Below are positions 48,241 to 56,487 of a DNA stretch of 64,000 bases, piece after piece. Made by a program: the position numbers and the translations under genes. Below the pieces are notes generated by a model. It saw only the letters and a program-made list of their open reading frames with translations, did no database searches and was not told where the DNA came from. Source of the DNA: Alphaproteobacteria bacterium (GTDB lineage Bacteria > Pseudomonadota > Alphaproteobacteria > Micropepsales > Micropepsaceae); NCBI GenBank assembly GCA_947467345.1, contig CANIHD010000010.1, forward strand, positions 1 through 64,000, in the 5' to 3' direction. Within the stretch, counting starts at the first letter, position 1. Every line of letters starts with the position of its first letter.

Positions 48241-48519
48241 GGAGATCTAAGCGCTCCGGAACAGGCACAAATCCTGCGCGCGGCTGTCGCTTATGCACTT
48301 GGCGGCGATCACGATTCGCTTGCGCGCTTGCGCGAACGCTTTGGGGCAAAAATGGCAAAGGGCACTGAAAGCAAAGCCTTCGCCGCGGTCACGGAATCAT
48401 CCGACATCGACGGTCTCGCTTTACGCGACATGGCCAAGCGCGTGGCGTCGATCGACACGCTGCAAGCCTTCATGGACGAATTGAAGTCCCGCGCGGCCGC
48501 CAAGGTCGCGACGAACTAG
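48238..48519 (+). pseudogene. 3' fragment of a plus-strand gene (helical protein, unrecognised)
   Basis: An open frame on the plus strand has a natural stop at 48519 but no plausible start. It codes for about 93 residues of helical, charged sequence (SAPEQAQILRAAVAYALGGD, LARLRERFGAKMAKGTESKA, ALRDMAKRVASIDTLQAFMD). It looks like the C-terminus of a larger helical-repeat protein. Its 5' break point, about 48225-48245, is the same as that of flgF on the other strand. I infer that flgF and this gene were divergent and that a deletion removed their common 5' region. Confidence 0.6.
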
Positions 48520-48530
48520 AACGCTTCGCC

Positions 48531-49022
48531 TCAGCGTGTCGTCAGGTCCGCGAAGGCCGCGATGACGCGGGCATAGATCTCGCGTTTGAACGGAACGATG
48601 AGCGCGGGAAGTTCGCTCGCATTCACCCATTTCCATTCGTTGAATTCCGGGTGCGCCGTCTTCAGATTGATGTCGCTGTCATTTCCTGCGAAGCGCAGCG
48701 CGAACCATTTCTGCGTCTGCCCGCGATAGCGCCCTTGCAGCGCGCTCCCAATTAAATGGGGCGGCAAATCATAGTTCAGCCATTCAGGATTCTCGCGCAG
48801 GATGACGCCTTTGCGCGTGCCGATTTCCTCGTCCATTTCGCGGATGAGCGCGTCGTTGGGACTTTCGCCGGGATCGATTCCGCCTTGCGGCATTTGCCAG
48901 GCCTCAAGCGTCTGGTCGATGCGCTTGCCCACGAACACGCGCCCCTCAGCGCTGAGCAGCATGATGCCGACACAAGGACGGTACGGCAGCGAGTCGGCGG
49001 GAACGGGTGTTTTGGTGATCAT
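48531..49022 (-). CDS. rppH: RNA pyrophosphohydrolase RppH
   Basis: Nudix hydrolase that removes pyrophosphate from 5' ends of mRNA or cleaves dinucleoside polyphosphates. The 163-residue protein has PYRPCVGIMLLSAEGRVFVG at the start and a complete Nudix box at 47-68 (GGIDPGES..., then REMDEEIG). AWQMPQGGID is the typical RppH motif. It ends 12 bases after the end of the truncated gene to its left. It lies downstream of the divergent polysaccharide deacetylase gene on the minus strand. Confidence 0.94.
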   Translation of the reverse strand: MITKTPVPADSLPYRPCVGIMLLSAEGRVFVGKRIDQTLEAWQMPQGGIDPGESPNDALIREMDEEIGTRKGVILRENPEWLNYDLPPHLIGSALQGRYRGQTQKWFALRFAGNDSDINLKTAHPEFNEWKWVNASELPALIVPFKREIYARVIAAFADLTTR

Positions 49023-49068
49023 GGCCGCAATGAAGCACGGCGCGTGCGCGCCTGAAAGACTCTCGGCG

Positions 49069-50097
49069 TCAAGGTGCTGTTGGCGGCTTCGCGGCCAATT
49101 GCGTCAACGGAACCAAAACATAGCCGCGCGAGTCCAATTGCTCCGCCCAATTAGCGATGCGCTCAATGGTGACCGGCGCAATCGCCGCCGTGCCGATAGC
49201 GGAACCGCTCTGGATAGCGAGCATTTGCAGTTCGGCCAGCTGGTTGTCGAGGGCATCGGGCGTCTGCACCGAATCAAGGCGGATGCTGCCGAGCGCAAAC
49301 GGCGTTGCCGCGTGGCGTGCTGCCGTCAGCGCCACAGAATTAGCAAAAGTGCCGTTGTCGAAAAACATCAGCCCGCGATGTGAAACGGATTCTAGCACCG
49401 GCTGCAACGCCGGCATCTCGCCGAGAAAGCGCCCGCCTAAAAGGCCGGTGATACCGACATAGCCTGTGGCTTTGCGCAAGGTGAGATTCAGCTTCTTGAT
49501 GTTGTTCTCTGCGTTGGCGGCAACCATCAGCGCATTGGGACCGGGATCGCTCTCGGGATAATCGAGCGGCTCCATCGGCACTTCCAGCAGCACCTCGTGA
49601 CCTCGCCCTCGCGCGCCATCGACCACCGTCTGAACATTCGGCGCGAAGGGAACGATCGATAACGTGATGTCGGGGGGAAGCTTGGCCAGCGCCAATGCGG
49701 TCAGGCTATCGCTCATGCCGATGCCGCTGATCACCAGGGCAATGCGTGGGCGTTTATCGACCGCCGTGAAACTCGCCGCATAGGCCGCCATCGGTGTGCG
49801 GCCGTCATCCGCAATGCGGGGCAGCGACCCCTCCGCTGTTTCTTCAAGCAGCGCCAGATCGGAGACGAGGTTGTTATTGACGTAGCGCGCGGCGCGTCCG
49901 CTCGGAAGCGCGATGGCCGCCGGTGCAACGTCGTGCTCTGCCGGTCCGAGCGCGAATCGCGCGCGCGGCTCGCCGTCTTCGCCCGAGCCGAAAAAGGCGA
50001 TCGCGAGCACGCCCGCAATCAAGAGTCCGCATGTCGTGAAGAGGGCCACGCCGAATGGACGCATGCCCCGTTGGCGATCCGATGGAAGCGCACTCAT
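49069..50097 (-). CDS. Divergent polysaccharide deacetylase family protein
   Basis: Protein of 342 residues. One membrane helix (PFGVALFTTCGLLIAGVLAI, about residues 14-36) anchors a periplasmic domain. PRIALVISGIGMSDSLTALA and HEVLLEVPMEPLDYPESDPG are the family signature, with GLMFFDNGTFANSV later. The family (DUF610, PF04748) belongs to the glycoside hydrolase/deacetylase fold and is often next to envC and ctpA, suggesting a role in the cell wall. Activity is unproven. A gap of 195 bases separates it from ctpA upstream, with nothing recognised. Confidence 0.88.
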   Translation of the reverse strand: MSALPSDRQRGMRPFGVALFTTCGLLIAGVLAIAFFGSGEDGEPRARFALGPAEHDVAPAAIALPSGRAARYVNNNLVSDLALLEETAEGSLPRIADDGRTPMAAYAASFTAVDKRPRIALVISGIGMSDSLTALALAKLPPDITLSIVPFAPNVQTVVDGARGRGHEVLLEVPMEPLDYPESDPGPNALMVAANAENNIKKLNLTLRKATGYVGITGLLGGRFLGEMPALQPVLESVSHRGLMFFDNGTFANSVALTAARHAATPFALGSIRLDSVQTPDALDNQLAELQMLAIQSGSAIGTAAIAPVTIERIANWAEQLDSRGYVLVPLTQLAAKPPTAP

Positions 50098-50292
50098 GTG
50101 AGCGCCACGTATATTCCGATCTTCGGCACGAACTCGGCCTCGCTTCTTTCCGGATCACATCCGAATCGAGCCGATTCATGATTACAAGCGCGTAAACAAC
50201 GGCGCAAGGCCAGCACGAATCATCGCATTACGCCCAGAATGGGAAGTTCCGGCCGCAGAAAACGCGACAATCAGAAGGTGTGACGCCCGAAA

Positions 50293-51624
50293 CTAGCGCG
50301 CCGGCGTGGCTTCCGCTGCTTGCACAGGGAGCGGCGTGACGATGCCATTCAGCCGATCCAGCGCGTAAGACAGCTGGAAATCGTCGACCGTCTGGCCTGC
50401 AACAGGCCGGATCACCGGCATGCTGGTGTCGCGCTGCGCGCCTTCCGCATCGAGATGTCCGCTGAGGCTCGCTTCCGTCCGCAGCACGAATTGATTGCGT
50501 GCCGCGTCCTGTGCCGCCGTCAAATTCGACACCGCGATATCTGGCGCAATACCGGTCGCCTGAATGGAGCGTCCCGAAGGCGTGTAGTAGCGCGCCGTGG
50601 TGAGCCAGAGCGCGCCGCCAGTGCCGCCGCCAAACGGGATGACGTTTTGTACGGAGCCTTTGCCGAACGAGGTCACGCCGATGATGGTGGCGCGTTTGTG
50701 GTCCTGCAATGCGCCGGCCACGATTTCCGACGCCGAAGCTGAGCCTTCGTTGATCAGAACGACAACCGGCTTGCCTTCGGTGGTGTCGCCCGGTTTGGCA
50801 TTGTAGCGCTGCGTGTCTTGCGCGCGGCGGCCGCGAATGGAAACGACTTCGCCGCCGGGCAGGAATTCGTCGGATACGGCAATGGCCTGATCCAGAAGCC
50901 CGCCGGGATCGTTTCTAAGATCGACGATATAGCCTTTGATTCCGGTGCCGATCTGGCGCTTCAACGTGCGCAGCGCATTGGCAACGTCCTGCGCCGTGCG
51001 TTCGTTCATGAAGGTGGCGATGCGCAGATAACCGACGTCGCCCTTGCGTTCGAATTTCACGCTGGATGTTTTGATCACCATGCGCGTCATGGTCAGATCG
51101 AAGGGCGCATTTTCGCCCTTGCGCATCATCGTCAGCGTCACTTTGGAATCCGTAGGGCCGCGCATTTTTTCAACCGCTTCGTTGAAGGGCACACCCTCAA
51201 CGCTGGTCCCGTCGATCGCCACGATCAGATCGCCGCTTTGAATGCCGGCGCGCTGTGCCGGCGTGTCGTCGATCGGCGTGACGACTTTGACGAAGCCGCC
51301 TTCGGCGCTCACTTCAAGGCCGAGACCACCATATTCACCGCGTGTTTCTTCCTGCGATTCCTGAAATTCGTCGGGCCCGAGATAGCGCGAATGCGGATCG
51401 AGGGACGTGACCATTCCGTTGATCGCCGCGCTTACCAACTCGTCGTCCTCGACTTCGCGCACATAATTTGCGCGCACGCGTTCGAACGCGTCGCCGAGAA
51501 GATCGAGTTGCTGATAGGCCGTGACCAGGTTTGGTGCGCCCGCGCCTTGCGCGGTCGAAAACAGCGCCGCAGCGCCGACAAAACCAACCGACATATACAA
51601 TGCGGGAAGCAAATACCGCTTCAT
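50293..51624 (-). CDS. C-terminal processing peptidase (S41), copy 2 of tandem pair
   Basis: Periplasmic serine protease of the CtpA/Prc group, 443 residues. The signal/anchor is LLPALYMSVGFVGAAALFST. A PDZ domain (GGLGLEVSAEGGFVKVVTPI, ... IQSGDLIVAIDGTSVEG) precedes the protease core with GSASASEIVAGALQDH (catalytic Ser) and TSFGKGSVQNVI (catalytic Lys). It is homologous to the next gene over the whole length. The open frame extends upstream of the ATG at 51624, but MKRYLLPALYMS is a clean start with AGAGAG upstream. Hairpins near 51791-51825 lie between the two copies. Confidence 0.94.
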   Translation of the reverse strand: MKRYLLPALYMSVGFVGAAALFSTAQGAGAPNLVTAYQQLDLLGDAFERVRANYVREVEDDELVSAAINGMVTSLDPHSRYLGPDEFQESQEETRGEYGGLGLEVSAEGGFVKVVTPIDDTPAQRAGIQSGDLIVAIDGTSVEGVPFNEAVEKMRGPTDSKVTLTMMRKGENAPFDLTMTRMVIKTSSVKFERKGDVGYLRIATFMNERTAQDVANALRTLKRQIGTGIKGYIVDLRNDPGGLLDQAIAVSDEFLPGGEVVSIRGRRAQDTQRYNAKPGDTTEGKPVVVLINEGSASASEIVAGALQDHKRATIIGVTSFGKGSVQNVIPFGGGTGGALWLTTARYYTPSGRSIQATGIAPDIAVSNLTAAQDAARNQFVLRTEASLSGHLDAEGAQRDTSMPVIRPVAGQTVDDFQLSYALDRLNGIVTPLPVQAAEATPAR

Positions 51625-51873
51625 ACGGGAAATCTCTCTTGCGCGAACGATCTCGAAATTAGCCCTCAATCTAGGGCATTTCAGGGCCAAGGAGTGTCCC
51701 GAACCTGCAACAAGGTTAGAAACTTAGACAGGTCGGTTTTCAGGAACCCGTTTCCCCGCAGTAGTGGGGGAGTTAAGGGCAGCAAATGCAAGGGCCGGCC
51801 TGCTGTCGCAAACCAGCCCCTGTTTTCAAGACCTTAGGTACTCAAAACCCAATATCCGTTCTGCAATCCAGCC

Positions 51874-53202
51874 TCAGTTCTGCGACACCGGTGCGGTCGG
51901 CTGCGGCTGTGCCACCACGATTTTTCCATGCAGGCGGTCGATGGCGAATTGCAGCTGGAAGTCGTCATAGGTTTTTCCGGCTTCCGGACGGACTGTCGGC
52001 AGCTTGGTGTTGCGCTGCGCGCCTTCGGCTTCCAAATGGCCGGGCAGAACCGCTTCGCTGCGCACCGCGAATTGATCGCGGGTCGCCTGTTCCTGCTGGG
52101 TCAAATTCGACACCGCGACGTCCGGCGTAATACCGGTCGCCTGAATGGTGCGTCCCGACGGCGTGTAATAACGCGCCGTGGTCAGACGCAGCGCGCCGCC
52201 TTGCTGTCCGCCCAGCGGAATGATGGTCTGCACCGAGCCTTTGCCGAACGAGGTCTCGCCGACAATGGTCGCGCGCTTATGATCTTGCAGCGCGCCGGCC
52301 ACGATTTCCGAAGCCGAAGCGGAGCCTTCGTTGATCAGCACAATGATCGGCTTGCCGTCGGTGATGTCACCCGGCCGTGCATTGTAACGCTGCGTGTCTT
52401 GCGCCCTGCGGCCGCGGGTCGAAACGACTTCGCCGCCGGTCAGGAAATAATCCGACACCGCGATGGATTGATCCAGAAGCCCGCCGGGATTCTGGCGCAA
52501 ATCCAGCACATAGCCTTTCAGCCCGCCGCCGATTTGACGCTTCAGAGTACGCACGGCGTTGTTCACGCCTTCCGCGGTCCGCTCGCTGAATGAGCTGATG
52601 CGGATATAGCCGATATCGCCTTTGGCTTCGAACTTCACGCTCTGCACGCGGATAACGGCACGCGTCAGCGTCAATTCGAACGGCGTTTTTTCGCCTTTGC
52701 GCAGGACAGTGAGGGTGACCTTCGATCTCTCGGCGCCGCGCATTTTTTCCACCGCGTCATTCAGTGGCAGGCCTTGAATGGAAATTCCGTTGATAGCGGA
52801 AATGAAGTCGCCGCTCTGAATCCCTGCACGTTGCGCCGGCGTATCGTCGATCGGCGAAACTACTTTCACGAGTCCGTCTTCGGCGGTTACCTCAATGCCG
52901 AGGCCGCCAAATTCGCCGCGCGTTTGGGTCTGCATGTCCTCGAAATCTTTCGGGTCCATGTAGCTGGAATGCGGATCGAGCGATGTCACCATGCCGTTGA
53001 TGGCGGCGTTCACCAGCTCTGAGTCTTCGACTTCGCGCACATAATTGGCGCGTACGCGTTCAAACGCGTCGCCGAACAGATCGAGCTGCCGATAGGCAGA
53101 GATTGCGTTCGGCGCATTCGCACCTTGCGCTGTCGAAAGCGCGAGCGCGCCGGCAAATCCGATGGCGATGCCCACACCCGCAAACGCGAAGCGATTCAAC
53201 AT
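51874..53202 (-). CDS. ctpA: C-terminal processing peptidase (S41), copy 1 of tandem pair
   Basis: Periplasmic serine protease of the same family, 442 residues, with signal LNRFAFAGVGIAIGFAGALA. Shared blocks include LFGDAFERVRANYVREVEDS, TSLDPHSSYMDPKDFEDMQ, the PDZ loop and GSASASEIVAGALQDHKRAT plus TSFGKGSVQTIIPL. CtpA enzymes degrade or trim periplasmic proteins and peptidoglycan factors. One base separates its start from the envC stop, so the two are cotranscribed. The envC-ctpA order is conserved in Alphaproteobacteria; the second copy is a local duplication. Confidence 0.95.
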   Translation of the reverse strand: MLNRFAFAGVGIAIGFAGALALSTAQGANAPNAISAYRQLDLFGDAFERVRANYVREVEDSELVNAAINGMVTSLDPHSSYMDPKDFEDMQTQTRGEFGGLGIEVTAEDGLVKVVSPIDDTPAQRAGIQSGDFISAINGISIQGLPLNDAVEKMRGAERSKVTLTVLRKGEKTPFELTLTRAVIRVQSVKFEAKGDIGYIRISSFSERTAEGVNNAVRTLKRQIGGGLKGYVLDLRQNPGGLLDQSIAVSDYFLTGGEVVSTRGRRAQDTQRYNARPGDITDGKPIIVLINEGSASASEIVAGALQDHKRATIVGETSFGKGSVQTIIPLGGQQGGALRLTTARYYTPSGRTIQATGITPDVAVSNLTQQEQATRDQFAVRSEAVLPGHLEAEGAQRNTKLPTVRPEAGKTYDDFQLQFAIDRLHGKIVVAQPQPTAPVSQN

Positions 53203-53203
53203 T

Positions 53204-54397
53204 TCATCTCGCCTTTCTCAACGCGGCGCTCATCCAAGGCGCCGGGTCTATTCTTACGCCATTCCGCCTCAATTCGAGGTAGAGACGCGCATTGGTACCG
53301 GCGGGAAGAACCCCGACTGGCTCACCGGCAAGCACCAGATCACCGCTCTTCGCATCGATGCGATCAAGGCCTGCCAACAACAGATGGTAACCGCCGCTGA
53401 TTTCCAATAGCAAGACATGCCCAAATTTTTGGTAGAGGCCCGCGAAGATAACTTCGCTGTCACCTGGGGCCACCGCCTGGGCGCCGCCGGCGCTCTCGAA
53501 CCACAGCCCCAACGGCCCGGAAATTCCTGGCGTTCTTCCAAATCCGGCAGGGTCCCCCGGCTGCGAAACGCCCACTACGGGTGGTAAAAGGGAACCTGGC
53601 CTTAACGCTGTATTGCGCGCGGTGCTGGGTGTGACGACCACCATCGCAGAGTCGGGATCGTCCTGCTGACGCAAGGACGAGATGCGGTCGATTAAGGATT
53701 TTAAATCTTCGGTCTGTCGCGCCGCGTCTTCGGTGACGGCGCGTAAAGCCGCCAGCTTCACCTCGGTTTCGCCGACCTCGCGTGTGCGGGTCGCGAGAAG
53801 TTCCGCAAGTTCATCGCGGGCAGTGGTAAGTGCCACCGCTTGCGCGCGCGCCTCGTTGTTTTTGGTTTGGACGGCCGCGCGCGCCGCCGACAATTGCTTC
53901 AATCGATCCGCGAGCGCTTTGGCCTGCTCGTAAACGGGCGGCAGCATGGCACCCATGATCATGGTTCCCCGCGCCGCAGCCAGGGAATCGCCCGGGCGAA
54001 GCGTCAGCGCCGGCGGGCGGTCCGAATCCAGGCGCTGCAACACGGCCAGAAGCTTAGCCACCTTGTCGCGATCTTCCGCGAATTTCCGCGAGAGGTCGGT
54101 TTCGGTGACGCGCAACTCCGCAAGTTCCGCCGCGGTAGAAGCCTGGGCCTCTTCCAGCTCTTGCACCCGTGCGGCATTGGCGACGAGCTTTTGCTGCAGC
54201 GATTGCGCGTCAGAGGCCAGGCGGTCGCGCACGACCTGGGTTTCGTTTTCCGTTGCACGCTGTTCGTCGAGTGCGCGGCGTGCCTCGCTGTAACGTTCGG
54301 CTAACGCGGCGCCCGGTGCGGCGGCCCGGGCTTGTGACAACGCAAAGGATGCGGCCACGGCCACCAAGACGGCGGCGAGGGCGCGCGCACTTCTCAT
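53204..54397 (-). CDS. envC: Murein hydrolase activator EnvC family protein
   Basis: Periplasmic activator of cell-separation amidases, 397 residues with signal peptide (LAAVLVAVAASFALSQARAA). Two long coiled coils follow (AERYSEARRALDEQRATEN and LADRLKQLSAARAAVQTKNN). The C-terminal LytM-like domain is degenerate: it keeps GHVLLLEISGGYHLLLAGLD and LYLELRRNGVRIDP, but the HxxxD and final HxH metal ligands are missing, as in known EnvC activators. It overlaps gpmI by ATGA and is followed by ctpA. Confidence 0.92.
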   Translation of the reverse strand: MRSARALAAVLVAVAASFALSQARAAAPGAALAERYSEARRALDEQRATENETQVVRDRLASDAQSLQQKLVANAARVQELEEAQASTAAELAELRVTETDLSRKFAEDRDKVAKLLAVLQRLDSDRPPALTLRPGDSLAAARGTMIMGAMLPPVYEQAKALADRLKQLSAARAAVQTKNNEARAQAVALTTARDELAELLATRTREVGETEVKLAALRAVTEDAARQTEDLKSLIDRISSLRQQDDPDSAMVVVTPSTARNTALRPGSLLPPVVGVSQPGDPAGFGRTPGISGPLGLWFESAGGAQAVAPGDSEVIFAGLYQKFGHVLLLEISGGYHLLLAGLDRIDAKSGDLVLAGEPVGVLPAGTNARLYLELRRNGVRIDPAPWMSAALRKAR

Positions 54398-55974
54398 GCG
54401 GGGCTCTTCACGTCTTCGACAACCAAGGTCTGCCCTGTCATCTGCGGCGGCTTGGCGATGCCGACAAGGTCAAGAAGAGTCGGCGCCACATCCGCCAACC
54501 TGCCGTTGCGCAGTTCCACCCGCCCGCCGGTAATGCCGGTGTTGATGGCGATGATCGGAACATCCACCAGCGTGTGCGCGGTGTGCGGCTCGCCGGTTTC
54601 GGGATCGCGCATCTGTTCCACATTGCCGTGGTCGGCAGTGAGCAGCATCACGCCGCCGGCCTTTTCGATAGCCGCGCGCAAGCGTCCCAAACACAGATCA
54701 ATCGTTTCCACCGCCGAGATCGCCGCGGACATGATGCCGGTGTGTCCGACCATGTCCGGATTGGCGTAGTTGCAGATGATCAGATCGTAGGTGCCGCTAA
54801 GAATCGCCTCCACCAATTTGTCGGTGAGTTCGGGCGCGCTCATCTCGGGCTGCAGATCGTAGGTCGCGACCTGCGGGCTCGGCACCAGAATGCGGTCCTC
54901 GCCCGGAAACACCGTTTCGCGTCCGCCATTCATGAAGAAGGTGACGTGCGCGTATTTCTCAGTCTCCGCGATGCGAAGTTGTTTCAGCCCGCGCTCGGCG
55001 AATACCTGGCCTATCGTTTCGGTCACGTCCTGCGGCGGAAACAAAGCCGACATGAGCGGCTTCAGCTTGGCGGAATATTCCGTTAGGCCGGTGGCGCGAA
55101 TAAAGCGCGGCGCCTTCGTGCGCGCAAAACCGTCGAACGCCGGATCGAGCAGCGCCGCTAAGATTTCGCGCGCCCGGTCGGGGCGAAAATTTCCGAACAA
55201 CAGCGCGTCGCCGTCAGCGGCGCCGGCGTAATCGTCAATCACGCATGGCAGCATGAATTCGTCGGTGGTTCCGGCTTCGTAAGACGCCGCGATGGCGGCT
55301 TTCGCGTTCGGGAATCGCGCGCCCGTGGCGCCAGCAATCGCGAGATAGGCTTTTTCAACACGGTCCCAGCGTTTGTCGCGGTCCATCGCATAATAGCGGC
55401 CCGAAACGGTGGCGATGCGAACGCCCTTCAGACCCGCAATATCGGCGAGGAATAATTCGACAAAACCTTGTGCGCTTTTCGGCGGCGTATCGCGTCCGTC
55501 GAGAAAAGCGTGGATTTCCACGCGCAAGCCTTCGGCGGCCAGGCCTTTTGCCAGCGCCGCGATATGAGCTTGGTGCGAATGCACGCCGCCGGGTGAAATC
55601 AAACCCATCAAATGCACCCGACCCGTCGAAGCCTTCGCCGCTTCCACTAGCGCGCGAAAACTCGGCATCCGGGTCAGCGACCCATCGGCCACGGCATCGT
55701 CAATGCGGGGGAGATCCTGCATCACCAGGCGGCCGGCACCGATATTGGTGTGCCCCACTTCGGAATTGCCCATCTGTCCTTCAGGCAGGCCGACGGCGCG
55801 CCCGGAGGTTTTCAACTGGGCGTGCGGGCAATCCTGCAGCATCCGATTGAAGTTGGGCAGCTTCGCCGCCGCGATGGCGTTGTCGGCTTTTTCCGCGCGC
55901 AGGCCCCAGCCGTCCAAAATGCAAAGCAGCGCCGGGCGCGGACGGGGATTGGTGCGGGATGACGCGGCGGACAT
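54394..55974 (-). CDS. gpmI: 2,3-bisphosphoglycerate-independent phosphoglycerate mutase
   Basis: Interconverts 3- and 2-phosphoglycerate with two Mn ions. The 526-residue enzyme opens RPALLCILDGWGLRAEKADN with the first metal-binding Asp, and the phosphoserine loop is QMGNSEVGHTNIGAGR. The alkaline-phosphatase-type motif ICNYANPDMVGHTGIM and VMLLTADHGNVEQM complete the site. The in-frame upstream codon is TTG; the ATG at 55974 is used. It overlaps envC by four bases. Confidence 0.96.
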   Translation of the reverse strand: MSAASSRTNPRPRPALLCILDGWGLRAEKADNAIAAAKLPNFNRMLQDCPHAQLKTSGRAVGLPEGQMGNSEVGHTNIGAGRLVMQDLPRIDDAVADGSLTRMPSFRALVEAAKASTGRVHLMGLISPGGVHSHQAHIAALAKGLAAEGLRVEIHAFLDGRDTPPKSAQGFVELFLADIAGLKGVRIATVSGRYYAMDRDKRWDRVEKAYLAIAGATGARFPNAKAAIAASYEAGTTDEFMLPCVIDDYAGAADGDALLFGNFRPDRAREILAALLDPAFDGFARTKAPRFIRATGLTEYSAKLKPLMSALFPPQDVTETIGQVFAERGLKQLRIAETEKYAHVTFFMNGGRETVFPGEDRILVPSPQVATYDLQPEMSAPELTDKLVEAILSGTYDLIICNYANPDMVGHTGIMSAAISAVETIDLCLGRLRAAIEKAGGVMLLTADHGNVEQMRDPETGEPHTAHTLVDVPIIAINTGITGGRVELRNGRLADVAPTLLDLVGIAKPPQMTGQTLVVEDVKSPA

Positions 55975-56055
55975 GAGCAACCTGCCAAAGATTCGAATAT
56001 GCCCAAAAGATAGGGAGCGGGACGGGGCCTGTCCACGCGCGGACGGACGGAGCGT

Positions 56056-56487
56056 TTATAGGTCGTAATCGAACATGGTGGCGGCGGAGGCATCGCCGCC
56101 AGTCGCGATGTAGAAATTGATGGCGTTGCTGTCGCGCCCCTCGGCCAAAACCCACATCTCGCTGGCGCCGCGTGCGCGCCCAAGTTCCTTGAGGAACTCA
56201 AGCATGGCACGGCCTACGCCTTTGCGCCGTTGGGCGCGATGGACGTCTATGGAGTTGATGAAAATCTCAGCACGCGCGTCGTCGATGCGGGCGAGAAGAT
56301 GCGCCGTTGCGCGGCCGACAATGCGGCCCTCAAGGCGAGCGACGATCAGGAAATTATTGGGGTCGGCAAGAAACGCCGAAATGTTCTCAAGAGTGCCGTG
56401 CAGATCTGAGAATGCTGCGTTGAGCGTTGCAAGTTCCGCCGCGCCTACCGATGTAATCCGCTCCACGGTGAATGTGGAGGCGGTCAC
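56056..56487 (-). CDS. GNAT family N-acetyltransferase
   Basis: Acetyltransferase of 143 residues. The acetyl-CoA loop is HRAQRRKGVGRAMLEFLKEL (R-x-x-G-x-G/A pattern), with INSIDVHRAQ as the preceding strand. The C-terminal SEMWVLAEGRDSNAINFYIA resembles AAC(3)-I and related small acetyltransferases. Its substrate is unknown; aminoglycosides should not be assumed. It overlaps lpdA by ATGA, so it is translationally coupled to the 2-oxoglutarate dehydrogenase genes, an uncommon attachment. Confidence 0.88.
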   Translation of the reverse strand: MTASTFTVERITSVGAAELATLNAAFSDLHGTLENISAFLADPNNFLIVARLEGRIVGRATAHLLARIDDARAEIFINSIDVHRAQRRKGVGRAMLEFLKELGRARGASEMWVLAEGRDSNAINFYIATGGDASAATMFDYDL

